Counted from the stretch's first letter, positions 45,330-59,230 are shown. The stretch: 64,000 nt of DNA from Allodiplogaster sudhausi (GCA_945643635.1 CALZFC010000006.1:738501-802500), one strand, 5' to 3'. The notes: generated by a model not told the origin, from the letters alone. Program-made: numbers and translations.

Positions 45330-46808
45330 AAAGAGAGAAAGAGAGAGGGAGGGAGGGAGGGAGAGAGGGAGAGAGAGAGGGAGAGGGGTGAGGAGGGAGA
45401 GAGAGAGAGAGAGATAAAAGTAGTGAGAGAATGATAGAGAGAGAAAGAGACATAATCAGAACGATAGAGAGGGAGAACTGGATAGAGAGAGGCTGACAAC
45501 TAAAGAGAGAGAACGAAACTGAGAGTTAGACATGAGAGAGAGAGAGTAAAGATTTGTTCTGTCATTATCATTAGCCTAAGTGCATCTAAGCCATTGTAAT
45601 GTTCTCGCACTAAGTAACATCATGTATGCGAATAAACATATATAAGAAAGGGATAAAGGAATGGAGAGAGACAGACGGAGCGACAGATTAAAGGGCTTGC
45701 GAAAGAAAGATTGAGAGGGATGTGATGAAAAGAGGAAGAGTTCAAAAGTGAGGGCGAGAAAAGTGATTGTTAGAGGCTAACTTGAGACAGAGAGATGGGA
45801 GAGTAATTAAAGAGAGAGAACAACCATAGAAAATTTATAAGACGGTCAAACAAATTCTAAAAAATTTAAAGCGTACGTTGGTTTCAAAGAAAAAGGTTAA
45901 GATATCCGAGAGAATAGGTTTTAAATGAGCGATGACGATACCTAAAATAAATATAAAAAAATAATGTAACACTACATAACAGTATAGATGAGGTGTTCTA
46001 TATGAAATAAACTGTTCTGGTGGGTGGTTTTGAGATACGGCATGGATGTATAAAGAAGCGATTGAGGAATACATTATCGGTGGGACCGGAGTGGCAAATG
46101 CTGATTGTGAATACATGATATCCATGCGATTTCTTCAATCAACTTTAATTCAAGGGTTCGTAAGCGGTTCACAAAAAAGACGATTTTGAAGAATTGACCG
46201 CAAGAAGGATTAAATGGTTATATTGTATAGTTACATTCAATAATCATATTTTTTCCGTGGAACATATTGGAAAGGGAAAATATAGAACAATTTTATAAGA
46301 AAAATATTTATCATTCAGGTAAAAAGAAAGGGAAATTTGTTTTATGCCAAAAGCTATGTAGAATAGAATACAAATCGATTATGAGACTATTTAGCAAAAG
46401 GAGTAGGCGAGAGAAGACAGTTGGATGGCGAAAAGATTGATGACTCAAGAAGTAATGGGCGAGAGAGAAATGCGGAGAACAAGATAGGGAGAGAGCGACA
46501 GAAAAAAGGAGAGAGAGAGAAAGAGGGAGATTGAGTGGGAGAGAGAAAGATGGAGAGAGAGAAATAGATAGAGAAACACCGAAAAAGAGACCAAGTAAGA
46601 GAGACATGTAAAGAGAGAGAGAGAGAATGAGAGAGAGATGAGAGAAAGAGAGAAGGCGGGAGAGAGTGACGGAGAAAGAGAGAGTGAGAGAGCGAAACAG
46701 TGAGATGGACAGGAAAAAGCGGAGTGAACAACCGAGAGAATGGATGATGCGACGGCTTGGCAATGCCAGCGGCGGACAGCAGCTGCCATTCGTGATAGTC
46801 AGGGAGGG

Positions 46809-46845
<37 letters not shown>

Positions 46846-47247
46846 CGAAAGAGATAGAGATACTGAAAGAGTGTGACAGAGAGAGAGAGAGGGAGAATGA
46901 GTGAGAGATATTGAGAGACTGAGACAGAGGAGGAGATAAGGAGAGGAAGAGAGAGATGAGGTGATAAAGCGAAATAGTGAAAAAAAGAGCGAGAGAAATG
47001 GGAGAGAGAGATGAGGAGATGAAATGAAGATAGAGAGAGAGAGAGCGAGAGAGAGACAGAGAGAGAGACATACACAGAGAGAGAGAGACAGAGAGAGAGA
47101 GAGATAGAAAGAAAGCGAGCGATAGCCAAGTGTGTAAAGCAGCCGAGCAGAAGTCCCGCTGGCACATTTCTCCGGTGGAGGCCGGGACGGAAAGGCGAGC
47201 GCCTGGCGTGGGCGGGAGAGTGCTCGCTGGCAATAATGGGAGAGAAT

Positions 47248-47291
<44 letters not shown>

Positions 47292-47340
47292 AAAGAGAGG
47301 TAGATAGAAAAGAAGGAGAGATAGAGAGACAGTGAGAAAG

Positions 47341-47388
<48 letters not shown>

Positions 47389-48139
47389 AGGAGAGATAGA
47401 GGGACAAAGAGAAAGAGAGACAATGAGAGAGAGGTTGGAAGAAGGAGAGGGAGAAAGAGTGGGAGTGGGAGAGAGGCAGAAAGTTAGAAAACGAGAAGCT
47501 TCTACAGGAATCAAACTCAAGCGGATAGTTTGTGTCATGTATGTTCTACATATACATATAAACATCATGCAAAAATTGCTGTTCAACAAAGCGTCTACCG
47601 GAAAGCAATGAAAAAAAGCAATGAAATTGATTAAGCAAAGAGCTGTACCATAAAATTATATGAAAATGTAACAGAATGGATGAACATTATTACATACAGA
47701 TTCGTCTCGCTCTTCAGCAAATGCAAGGCAGAGATGATTAATTTGTCTTCTAATACCGCTTCAAAAAGTACAGTAAAATGTAGAACGCTTCATAGCACTA
47801 TCGGAGAGCTTTCTAATTGTAAGGCGAATAAAACCATGCTCAAACTATGTATATGAACAAAACAAGAAAAGGAAACAAACGAATAAAGTAAACAAACAAC
47901 TATTCAAATAAATATTCTTTCGGCATCTGTTGAACAAAATCTCCATGATCATCAACAAAGAGCATCAAGAATCACTAATATATGAACTCGCTTGAACTCG
48001 TTTGAGCATAGCTGTAGCTTGAAGTGACACAGTGACAGAGACGAAGAGGAGAAGGAAGGGGGAGGCTGGCTGGCGGTCTGTGCAGCACATTTTTGCCAAG
48101 AGTGACGGCTGGCGGCAAGCTGGAGAAAGAGCCAGCGGA

Positions 48140-48180
<41 letters not shown>

Positions 48181-48383
48181 AATAAAGAGAAATAGGAAGA
48201 AAGAGAGAGAAATGGAGTGAAATAGGGAGAGAGAGAGAGAGAGAGAGAAATAGAGCGGGAGGAAGAGAGAACGAGCGGAGACAGCCGGTGAAAGAAAAAA
48301 AAGATGAAAGAAAATTTTCACGGAGAACGAGAACACTGGCAGCGGACAACAGCGAATGACATAACGATAGAGTGAGTGAGAGA

Positions 48384-48447
<64 letters not shown>

Positions 48448-48500
48448 AAGAGAGAGACAGAAAGAGAGAGAGACAGAGAGAGAGAGTTAGAGATATAAAA
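45330..48500. other. Upstream of PINCH: long GA microsatellites, no confident gene
   Basis: GA-rich at 45332-45550, 46490-47465 and 48140-48275, interrupted by AT-rich sequence (45560-46440, 47500-48000). Small GC-rich islands at 46736-46805, 47140-47240 and 48045-48140 are open in several frames on minus. They could be 5' exons of PINCH or of another gene, but no frame is preferred. The 370- and 400-codon minus frames are Ser/Leu artefacts over GA tracts with these islands embedded. Confidence 0.6.
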
Positions 48501-48508
48501 ATACTAAC

Positions 48509-48652
48509 CAATCGATGTTGTGCCTCGGGCGAGCGCGCCGAAAAAGGTGGCGGCGCGGTGGTGTTGGAAAAGGACGAAATCCTTCTTCTTCTTGTCCTTG
48601 TCCTTATCCTTCTTCTGCTCTTTCTCGCCGGCCTTCTTCTCTTGTCTCTTCT
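48509..48652 (-). CDS. Candidate lysine-rich exon, gene unknown
   Basis: Minus frame of 48 codons: EKRQEKKAGEKEQKKDKD, KDKKKKDFVLFQHHRAATFF, GALARGTTSI, then a GTTAGT donor. A possible preceding exon ends LRLAE before GTAGCC at 48733. It could be the 5' end of a minus-strand gene. No family match; basic coiled-coil-like. Confidence 0.35.
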
Positions 48653-48659
48653 CTTCGGG

Positions 48660-48781
48660 TGAAAGAAGGGAGGAAAGGAAAGGTAGAAGGGAAGAGTGGC
48701 AGCTGCTCTGCTGCTGGTGCTGCTGTGGCTAGCCTAGTCGGCTACTTCTGCTAGCCTCAAGAAGTCGGCCGAGGGTGTTGC

Positions 48782-48827
<46 letters not shown>

Positions 48828-48828
48828 A

Positions 48829-48866
<38 letters not shown>

Positions 48867-49706
48867 GAAACAGAGAGGGAGGGATAAAGAGAGAGAGGGA
48901 CACTGAGAGGGGAGAGAGGTAGAGGGAAAGAGAGAGAGGGAGGGGGACAGCGACAGTGAGTACGAGATAATGATGAATATGAGAAAGCGGTCAACGGGCG
49001 TTACAGAGCAATATGGACGAAGAAGAAAGGACGGAGAGCTCGTGAGATTGAAGAAGAGATTGCAGGTAACTGAGAAGATCGTGAGAGTAGGCGAGAGAAA
49101 GAGAGCGGGAGAGAGAGAACAAAAGAGAGAGAGAAAGAGAGAGAGAGAGAGGGATCGAAGAGAGCGAGAGAGGGACAGAAAGAACAAGAGGGAGAGAGAA
49201 CAAAGAGAGAGAGTGAGTGAGAGAGAGAGAGGGAGAGAGAGAGAGAGAGAGACAACATGATGAGAATAGCGCAATGCGGTGGTGTATGTTTGTAGCTGTA
49301 GTCTGCTGTTGTGCAACAAGCCGGAGAGAAAGAGAAGGCTGGGAATGGCTGTAGTAGGAGAGAGAGAGAGAGAGAGAAAGAGAGTGAGAGAGAGAAAGAG
49401 AGGGAGAGAGAGAAGAGAGAGTGAGAGGACGACTAAGACCCTCTAGACAAGTTGCGAAAATAGAGAAGGTCAGGGAAAGTGGAGGAAGTTGAGTAGAGAG
49501 AGAGTGAAAACTGAAGAGAGTTTTGAGAAAGAGAGAAAATAAATAGTACGCGAGAGAGAGAGAGAGTGAGTGAAAGAAAGAAGAAGCAGAAGCGGAGGGA
49601 AGAACAGCGCGTCTCCCAAAATGTCCGGACGCGCTTAGTTAGTCATGGACCTTCAAAGAAAGAGAGAGAGTAGGAGAGGCGATGCGTGATGTGTGGCTGA
49701 GGAAAG

Positions 49707-49758
<52 letters not shown>

Positions 49759-49990
49759 GAGAGGCAGGGAACGAGAGAACGAAAAATGGAGAGAGAAAGA
49801 GAGAGAGAAGAGACTGAGAGATAGAGAAGAGAGTGAGTGAGAGTGAGAGGGGAAAGCATGAGAAAGAGTATGGGTGAGAGGGGAGACGAATGAAGATTAA
49901 TCGTTTGGACACAGAGAGAGAGAAAAAACAATAGCGCAAGTCTACGCAATAGTAATTGAGCGAATTGATGACTCGGGAAGGAGCGAGAGC

Positions 49991-50028
<38 letters not shown>

Positions 50029-50180
50029 GAGAGAGAGAGAGTGAAGAATGAGACGAAGAGTACTAGATAGAGTTAAGCGAGAAGAAAGAGAGAAAAGGCC
50101 ATGAATCTTCTTCCCTTGGGGCTGCGCAATAAATGCTGTAGCAGAGTGCAGACACAACTGGGGCCGTTTCGTTCGTGCAG
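48660..50180. other. GA microsatellite region with one weak plus-strand exon candidate
   Basis: GA tracts at 48785-48950, 49085-49255, 49355-49430, 49560-49940 and 49985-50045. At 48967-49066 a non-repetitive patch ends in a GTAACT donor and can be read DNDEYEKAVNGRYRAIW, then TKKKGRRAREIEEEIAG, on plus; another frame is equally open. Not callable. Confidence 0.5.
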
Positions 50181-50184
50181 CACG

Positions 50185-51495
50185 CGAGCCTTTTCTCTGC
50201 TTCTGTCGCACTCTCTCTCTCTCTATTCACACTCTCACACTCTCCCTCTAGCTCTCTCTCACTCTCTCGCTCACTCTCTCATTCTCTCTCCGATCTCGAT
50301 ATATTTCTCTGCTTATCTCGCACCCTCTCATTATCTTCCTCACTTTCTCTAACATTCAATCTCTCTCTCTCTCTCTATTTATCCTCTCTTCTTATGTTTC
50401 CAATACATACATGACACACATTCCTCCTCAGGCACTTTCTCTTGGTCACTTCAACGTCCTCACTTCCTTCCCAATTTTGTCTTTCCGTGTCTCTGATTTG
50501 CTTCTCTGTCTGTCTCTGTCTCTCTCTATCTCTCTCTCTATCTTCTGTCTCTCTCCTCACTCTATCTCTCTCGCTCTCCCTCATTCTCTCTCTCTTCTCC
50601 GTCATCTCTTCTCATCTCACGAAAAGTCAGGGTAAGAGAGAAATTGGCGGTGGCCGGCGGTAGTGATGAGTGCGCAGCAGCAAGTGTTTCTTACCAACTA
50701 TGTCCGCCTCTCTCTCTCTCTTTCTTTCTCTCTCTCTCTCTCTTTGTCTCATGTCTCTCTCTTTCTCTCCTTTTCTCTCTCTCTCACTCCCTATCTATAT
50801 CTAACCCTCTCTGTAACTCTCCCTCTATTTATCTCTGCCTCTATCACTCTCTAACCCAAACTCTCACTCCAACTCTGTCTTCATTCTCTCAGCTCTTCTC
50901 AATTCTCTCTTATCCTCTGCCTAGTTGGCCTCCTCTCCGTTGATCTTTATTCGCCCTTCACTTTTAAGTCAACCGACGGTCACCCCGTGGACTGTCTCTC
51001 ACTCTCACTCTCTTTTCCTCGCTCTCACTCTCTAACTCACTCTCACACTCTCTCTCTGTCATTCTCTCTCTCACACACTCTCTCTCACTGTCATTTTCTC
51101 TATCTCTTTCTCTCTCTCTCTCTACTTTTCTCTTCCTTGCTGAGACACATCAACAAGCAACCACAGCCGACGTTCTCCCAGACCGCACTTCTCCAGCGGC
51201 CAACTCAACCATACGATCGATCTTACTATACTTTCTCCCCCCAACCTCTCACGGTCTTGTTTTCTTTGATCCTCTTCTTTTTAACCACACACTCTCTCTC
51301 TTTCTCTCTCTCTCTATTTACTTCTCCCTCTCTTCTTCTTCAGTCTTTCTCTCTCTCTCTCGCTTGTTCTCTCTCACTCACGCCTTCTGCCACTCTCTCC
51401 CTGCCCAAATAGGTGTCTGTGTGCCCACAACTTCGGTATGCATGGACGGTGGAGAGTGGCTGTGCATTCCATTCAGCCGAAGCAGCACCGCTATA

Positions 51496-51548
<53 letters not shown>

Positions 51549-51633
51549 TTCTTTCTCTCTCACTTGTTCTCTATTTCTGACTATTTGTCCCCCACTCCAT
51601 CTCTCTCTATCTCCCACTATCTACATATATCTC

Positions 51634-51672
<39 letters not shown>

Positions 51673-52252
51673 CCAAATTTCCCATTCTGACTCTATTGTT
51701 CAGGCGCCTTGAACGCGACCTTCCTCCCTTTTGGCAGGCGAATCACGCTGACCTCCCATCCCATTCTCTCTGGCTCATTCTATAAAGACCCTGACTCTCT
51801 CTCTTCCAATCTCTCTCTCTCCCTCTCTCTTTCTCCCTCGATCTCTGTTTCTCTCTCTCCCGTTCTCTGTCCCTCTCTAGATCTTTTCATGTTTCTATCA
51901 AACCATATCTTGCTTCTTTCCCTAATCCTCCATTTTTCTTTTCTATTCTCTTAGGCTCTCCTCCTTTTTCTCTTGTTTTGTTTACGTCCTCAACATACGG
52001 GAGCAAAACAACTTCGACATTATAATCTACTCTGTCACTTATACACTTTCTAGTATCTGTCCTGTTTCTCTCTCTCTCTCAATTTCTCTCTATCTCTATC
52101 ACTCAGTTTCACTTTTTATTTCTTCTTCTTTCTATTTCTATCCCTTCCCTTCTCTCTCTCTCTAGTTTTCTCTCTCTTTCTGTCTCTGTTTCTCTCTCTC
52201 CCTCTCTCTAGTTTAATCTCTCGCTCTCTCTTGTTCTCTCTCTCTCTCTTGT

Positions 52253-52285
<33 letters not shown>

Positions 52286-52290
52286 GCCAG
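50185..52290. repeat. (CT)n-rich tract, 2.1 kb, with small unique islands
   Basis: Polypyrimidine on plus almost throughout. Unique islands: 50940-50995, 51140-51260, 51405-51500 and 51704-51800. The last follows a GTTCAG acceptor and reads ALNATFLPFGRRITLTSH, PILSGSFYKDPD; it may be a plus-strand exon. None can be assigned to a family. Confidence 0.6.
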
Positions 52291-54700
52291 GAGTTGACAG
52301 GACAAGCCGGGTCAAGTGTGGCTCTGGAAAGTGAAGTGTGAAGCAGCTCACGGAGAGGAGAAGCAGAGGGAGGATTAGCAGTGAAGAGGCAGGCAGCCAA
52401 GTGGTCACTGGTCATCTTGTGACTGAAAGAGAGAGAAAGAGAGAGAGAGAGCGAGAGAGAGAGAGACGGAGAGATGGAGAGAAAGAGATGGAGAGAGAAA
52501 AACCGAGAGAGAGAAAGCGAGAGAAAGAGAGATGGAGAGAGAGAGATGCCAGAAAGAGAGAAAAACCGAGAGAGTGAAAGATAAAAAGAGAGAAAGCGAG
52601 AGAAAGAGAGAGAAAGAGAGAGAGTGAGAAGCGTGAGGGAGACATAAGAAAAGTGAAAGAACGAGAAGAACAATGAAATTTGTAGTAGAGAGTGAGTGAT
52701 GTGCAAAATTCTATTAATGGTAAGTTTTGGTTTTTCTGGGAATAACTAAAAAAAAAAACGATCTTGAAACAAGCCTTAAATTCATAGAACAAAAAAATAA
52801 GCCAAAAGTCATGGAATTTTTGCATGGCACAGTACAAGCGGTATGCAGCTCTGTATGTAAATTTATGAACATGTGTATGTTCATATGTAAGTTCTAAAGT
52901 ATGCGTCGTTGCAAGTCTAGTTATTCAGAACAATTAATTTTTTTAGAAGAAATATTCGCGAAGAGACAGAGATATGGATTGACAGATCGTGCGAGAATTT
53001 AAAGATTGGGAGAGAGAGTCAGACAAAGAGGGAGAGAGAGAGAGAGTGAGAGAGAGAGAGACCGAGAAATACATACAGAGAAAGGAAGACTGACTGAAAT
53101 GCTTCGATCAAAAGTGTAATTTTTCAATTTCTAAGAATTTGATCAGAAATGATTACGGTAACAATTAAGATGAACTTTCGTGGGATTTCCTTTAGCAATA
53201 TAGTATCACGGCATGTTTAGAAATACAAATTACAAATATATACAGATTAAATTGTGGCAGACAATCACGTGTCAACTAATTGCAACCATTGCCAACGTAA
53301 AGTGATTCGTAAAGTTGCTTGGAAAGTCTCGACGAAATGAGGATGACAAGCGCGCGAAAAGGAAAGAGGAGAAGGAGGAGATGACGAACGTCTTGAAAAG
53401 GCACACGTGGAGAAGAGAGAGAGAAGAATCAGAAAAAATAAATAAGAAGATGACGTGTCCAGCAACAAACGTTTTAGTTTCATGTTTTTTTTAATTATTA
53501 ATTCCCATCTTTTCTCCACTATGATTCCTTTTATTAATATATCAATATTTAAAACATTTGTGAACTTATATGTATACATATACATATATGAAGATATATG
53601 AAATTTTTAACCGCATAATTATGGAATAAATGAAACAATCATAGCTTTTTCATTCTGATAGTAGACTTCGTCTTGAAAGAGTACGGTAAACTGAGACTGA
53701 AATTTTCAATGTTCTCTCACGTCTAGACTGAAGCTGCCTGTAGCATCAGAAAGAAAAAGAAAAGGAAAGAAGAGGATGTTCCATTAGGCTCACAATTTGC
53801 TGCAGAAATAGAGAGAGATGGAGCAGAGCGGGAGAAGAGGAAGAGAGAGAGAAAGTGAGAGAGAAAAGTAGGCATGGCTGTAGCTCCGTATCTTTTTGAT
53901 CAACATATGTATGTACATATGTATTTCGAGTAAAGAGACAACTGAGCGGGAAGCGAGAGAACCGGACGGGGAGTGCGTAAGATAGAGAGAGAGTGGGAGA
54001 GAGAGAGGGAGAGGAGGGATAGAGGGTGAGAAAGAGATAAAAGAGGAAGAAAGAGAAAATGATTCGGAAAGAAGCGCGGCAGCAGGCGTTGGCGAGCTTC
54101 TGTGAACTACTTTTTTTCGTAATTTTTTTTTCCGCGTCCATTACTCTCTTTTTCTTGATGGCGAAGACACTTTCCGAATAGCAGAAGTCATCCAAGAGAA
54201 CAGATTCATGTTTTGCTTTTATCTTATTTTTATTTTTTTTCTTTCATGTCTGCCGACACTTTGCTTGTCACTTCCTGAAGAAAGACAGCTTAACTGCGAA
54301 TGTCTGCCATTCTAAAATATGTATTTTTTGAAGTGTACTATAATATGTATTTTATATACATACATACATATATGCTTGTACAGTTAGATATTTGTTTTTT
54401 ATAGATGAAATAGTGAATTTTAAACTCATTTCCTTCAAAATATAAAAAAGTGCTAAAAAGAAGATGACTCTGTGTGGTTCTATGCTTATTGCTTATTTCC
54501 AACTCCTCGAGTATTTCATGGCATTTATATATGAGTAGCGAAAGTATAAACAGTTAGAAGTGGATACACATATCCATGTACATACAGTAAGATTTATGCT
54601 AGAAAATAGAAGTGAAAACGAAAGTGGAGAATGTGTTCACAGGAGAACGAGAAAGAGAATGGCCAGAGGAAGAGCAAGAGTGGCGCAGTCGGGGTGGGAA
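52290..54700. other. No confident gene
   Basis: A short plus candidate exon at 52291-52330 (CCAG acceptor, ELTGQAGSSVALE), GA tracts at 52425-52640, 53010-53065 and 53805-54055, otherwise AT-rich. A minus frame 53585-53265 (106 codons) has a hydrophobic segment but no splice or family support. Confidence 0.45.
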
Positions 54701-54707
54701 GAAGGCG

Positions 54708-55402
54708 CAGTCATTTCAATCGTCGTCCTTGATCGGAGAGGAGAAGGCCGTGGTGATCACTGATCACTTCTTTCTCTTTTCCTCCTCCTCCAGAACTCGC
54801 CGCTTTCTTCTTCAGTTGTTGATCAGAGTGATCTTGTGAGAGATCCCTGGAGGCAATCTTTCGCCTAAGTGACTCGTCAATCTTCCGAAGCAACCTCAGC
54901 GTTTTGTCCACTTGCTTTTGTCCCATCTGCCTCTTCTGAAGATTTCTTTCGTGAGCCATCCCTGGAGGCGTCTTCCTCATCGTCTTCTCTCTCTCTCTCT
55001 CTCTTTTCCTCCGCTGCCCACTCATATTGCTGTCGGTTATGGCTCTCCTTTCGCTTGAGTGTCTCTTCAATCTTCCAAAGCAACCTCAGCGCTTCGTGGC
55101 TATCGCCATCTTCCTCTTCTGAATGTCTTTATAGTGGTCGATTGCGAATAAATTAGGTGTCTTTGATGATTCTTCCGCCGGATTGACTCGTCAATTTTCC
55201 GAAGTAACTTCAGAGTTTCGTCGTCTTCCTCTTCGGAAGCCTTCATTGTTGGCGTCCTTGGCGACAAGGGAACAGTCTGATTGAGGGCCCTTTGCAGGCG
55301 ATGGAGAGAGAGAGGTGGCACCCGATAATCTTCGGACTTGACATCGTGTGCAAAGAAGAATGCCATCCAGTTCATCTTCGGATAAGGGATGCCCATTTGC
55401 CT
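54708..55402 (-). CDS. Candidate gene with three tandem LLRKIDES-type repeats
   Basis: Minus strand. From an acceptor near 55403: MGIPYPKMNWMAFFFAHDVK, SEDYRVPPLSLHRLQRALNQ, then three homologous units: TLKLLRKIDESIRRK (55172-55222), ALRLLWKIEETLKRK (55048-55095) and TLRLLRKIDESLRRK (54858-54905). Units 1 and 2 are preceded by an acidic SEEED(D/G) motif. Units 2 and 3 are in different frames from unit 1 without obvious introns, so this is either a decaying gene or one with short unrecognised introns. Function unknown; the units look like amphipathic helices. Confidence 0.45.
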
Positions 55403-56236
55403 AGTTGCAATAGCACGAGAATGGCCGCATTACTCAAAAATTTGGGGAGTTAAGTATTTAATTAATTAACTAAACAGTTAATTAGATTAAGTAATTTAAT
55501 AATATTCTTAAAAATTTAAGATTTTGAAAATGTAGCACAATGTATGTATAACTTCGGAAAGGAGAATGGTGGAGATGACTAGGAAAAGGGGCGTGATAAT
55601 GAAAAAAAAACAGTTCAAGTCTTTCATCTCATCTTGCTTGTCTGTTGCCTGCTGATTTAGTCACCTCTCACTCTTTCTTTAGTTCTCTCTCCCTCTCGTT
55701 CTCTCTGTCTCTCTAGTTCTCTCTCTCCCTCTCTCTCTCTTTTTCTCTCTCTTTATCTCTTTCTTTCCCTCCCTTATCTCTCTCTCTCATTCGCTCTCTC
55801 TCCTTGTTTCACTTTCTCTCTCCTTGTTTTTTCTCTCTTTTTCTCTATCTAACCAGTCAGAGTGCAGAAGATTGCAAAACGAAACGGAGAACACAAAACA
55901 CAACAAATCATCATCAATCAACTACGACGATTAATGCTTTATCCATTGTTTTTTTTTAATTCTTCTATATTTCTTTGCTAATTTCACACATTGACGTGTC
56001 ACTTTGAAATTACTACAACTAAAGTACAAAAGCGAATTTAATTCTAGTAATTTTAATTTTAGTAATTTTAATAGTGTCACCTACTATGATTTCTCATGTC
56101 AGATTACAGCATCTATGTATGTAGTACATACATACATACATGCATATTTGCTTGCTGTAATGTATAGAAAACTGCCGATTCTTCCCCGCTCACCCCTCTC
56201 AGTCTTTTAGTCTCTTCTGTTCATGTTCCGTTGCAG
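55403..56236. other. Spacer with CT microsatellite; nothing coding seen
   Basis: AT-rich, with CT at 55670-55850 and CATACATACATA at 56126-56142. Confidence 0.6.
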
Positions 56237-56388
56237 AGACTCTTTTCTCATTCCTCAAATTCCCGAGCACTTTTTTCACGAGAGAGTGAAACACCTATTT
56301 TTGGCACTGTACCAAATTGGGCACATGCCAGTCGGGTCACAATGGGTGAAGGCTCTTCACGTCAGAGTACATTTAGGAGAGGACAAAG
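56237..56388 (+). CDS. Candidate exon, gene unknown
   Basis: TTGCAG acceptor and GTTGTG donor bound 50 codons open on plus only: DSFLIPQIPEHFFHERVKHL, FLALYQIGHMPVGSQWVKAL, HVRVHLGEDK. All three minus frames have early stops. GA follows the donor, as at confirmed donors in this window. No family recognised. Confidence 0.45.
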
Positions 56389-56909
56389 GTTGTGAAGAAG
56401 AAGAGAGAGAGAGAGAAGATTGTGAGGGAGAGAGAGAGAGGGAGAGAGAGAGAGAGAGCGGAAAGAGGGAGGGATAGAGATTAAGAAACAAGGAAGCGAG
56501 AGTGTAAAAAGATGTCGGGAATAATGGGACGAGCACTTCTGAAAAGGCGCAACGAAGCAGCAGAAATAGAAGAAGAAGAAAGGGGCTAGTACATCCCTGT
56601 TAAATGGGCAGGCATGAAAGAGAGAGAGAAAAAGAGAGAGAGAGAGTGAGAGAGAGAAAGAGAGAAAGAGAGAGAGTGAGAGAGAGAGAACGATGGTGAA
56701 GGAGAGTGTGAGAAAGAGAGAAAGTTGAAAGAAGACAATGAGATAATGAGAGAGAGAGGAGAGAGCGAGCGAGAGAAAGAGAGTTAGAGAGAGAGCGAGA
56801 TAAAACAAAGAGTGGAAACATCAATCCAGCAGGAAAGCGGACATCAGCGTTCAAAGGACGGCGCACTTCAGAGGCTAAAATGATAGAGAAGGGGACGAGA
56901 AGAGTGAGG

Positions 56910-56952
<43 letters not shown>

Positions 56953-58459
56953 AGAGAGAGAGAGAGAAATCGAAAGAGTCAGAAAGAGAGAGAAAGAACC
57001 AAATCTGGATTGTTCTTGAGATAGAGAGGCCAGATAGAGGCGAGAGGGTGAGAGAGAGAGAGAGAATGAGAGAGAATGAGAGAAGCGAGAGATCGAGCTG
57101 ATAACGACGAAGAGGACTGGATATGCTTGGATGCGCTGCCTTCTATCTGTGTCCTTTTGATCCAAAGGCTAATCTCCAGAATTTTTAGATTCCATGAAAT
57201 TTCCTCTTTATCTCTTCCCTCTTTCTCTCTCTCGTTATCTTGCTTCTCTCTTCTCTCTCTCTCCATTTCTTTCTCTATCACTTTCTCCTGTTCTCATACT
57301 ATTTTCGTACTCTTTCTCTCCCTCTCTCTCTCCCTCTCTCTCCCTCTTCACTCTCTCACCCTCCATCTCTCTCTCTTACTCTCTCTCTCTTACTCTCTCT
57401 CTCTCTCTCCTAAAATTACCCTCAACCAAGCTGTCCATTGTGCCCCTTGTGACAGATTCTCTCTCTAGCTGCCACAAGCAGGGGGGGGGGAGATCAGGAT
57501 CTCATAATCAGTGGTGAACACGCGTGATGTTCGAACAATATCCGAGACATGGATCTTGTTGGGCCATTGAATATATTATCCGGTCTCCATTCATACAAAC
57601 ATACATGTGTATGTTCCATATTACTCTATCTTCCTTTAATAAAAGGATAATTACATATATACATACATAGATAATATCCGCTCACCACCAATACTTACTA
57701 CATCACTGCGTCGGTATGTGAACATTTTGTTCTCTCTTCCGCTTGCCTTTCTTCTTTTCTTCTTTCAGATCCAGGGGTTTGGAATGACATTTATTCGGTG
57801 GTTCCCTGTTAATGTCACAAAAGGAAAAGGGCAAAGGCCATGGGCAAAGTTTATGGATCAAAGGGGGGCGCGTTAATTGTTGAGAGCGTGATAGAGAGTG
57901 AGAGATTGGGTTTTGGGTTTGCCGGAAGTCCTACTCTCCCTCTCTCCCTCTCTCTCTCTCGCTTGCTCTCTCTCTCTCTCTCTCTCTCTTCTCGATCGTT
58001 CTCTCTCTGCCTCTCACTCTCTCTCTATCCCTCTCTTTCTCTCACTCTCTCTATCCCTCTCTTTCTCTCTCCCTCCCCTTCAATCCTGCTTGTTTGTTTG
58101 TTTGTATAAATGTGCAGGCTGCACAATCATTGCAGCACGCAATCAGAGCCGTTTTTTCAGCAACTTCAGAAGATATATGTGGCAAACAAACAGAGAGTAG
58201 GAAGAAACGGTGAAAGGGAGAGAGAGAGAAAGCGAACGTGAGAGAGACGGGTAGAGAGAGAGAGAAAGATAGAGAGAACGTGTGAGAGACGGGCAGTGAG
58301 CGTGAGAGTGAGAGAGAGAGAAATAAAGAGAAAGAGAGAGATTGAAAAGCAAGACACTAAAACTGTCGTTGGCAGCATTGGGAGGAAACAAGTCGCTTCT
58401 TTTCGCCCTTCTTTTTTCAGCAACTGGTATTGTTAAGGAAAAGCGGAGAGAGCTTGAGA

Positions 58460-58511
<52 letters not shown>

Positions 58512-59192
58512 AGGGAGAGAGAAGAGACGGAGAGAGAAAGAGGAAGAGTGAAAGACCAAAACAGGGTCCATGGTGAATCACGAGAATTCTCTGCAGCTTT
58601 AACATGTTTTTCTGAGCTTGCCTGTTGTCAAACATATGTTTTGATTGCACTCTTTTCCCAAATCACTCGTCTCAGATGATTTTTCCTTTTATGCTGTCAT
58701 CTGTTTCCTCTCTCTCTCTCTCAATTAGTTTCTCTCACCTTCTCACCCTTTCCCGTTCTTTTTAGCATTCATATTATTGCGGCGCATTTATTCTACTGTC
58801 GTTCTCAAAATTATCTTAAAATTAGTTTTCTAAATCAAACACGCTCATTAAAATCATGAAGGGTTAATTTTTTATTTATTTTGTTTCTCACTAATTCTCG
58901 CACGGGTTTCGTCACTCGCCGTCTAATACATACATATTTGTCTCTTCGTCGTATTTCATCATATTATATCAACTTTTTGTAAGTATCGAGAAAGAGATAA
59001 AAATTCTTTTTTTGTAAGTGGAAACGGAAGAAAGAAAGAGAGACAGACCGAGTTGAAGGGCAAATAATAGGAAAGTCTTATTCTTTACAGTTTTATTTCT
59101 AACTAACAGAGACTGCTTATAATGCAATGCACCTTCGTTCTTGTCCTTTTCTGTTCTTCCTGAGGGCTTTGCCGGGCAGCATTGTGAGGATG

Positions 59193-59230
<38 letters not shown>

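Noticed and set aside
46311..47589. 370- and 400-codon minus-strand open frames, Ser/Leu-rich
   Set aside because: They are (GA)n read on the opposite strand (CTCTCT = Leu-Ser); all frames are open over the same tract, with only small unique islands embedded.
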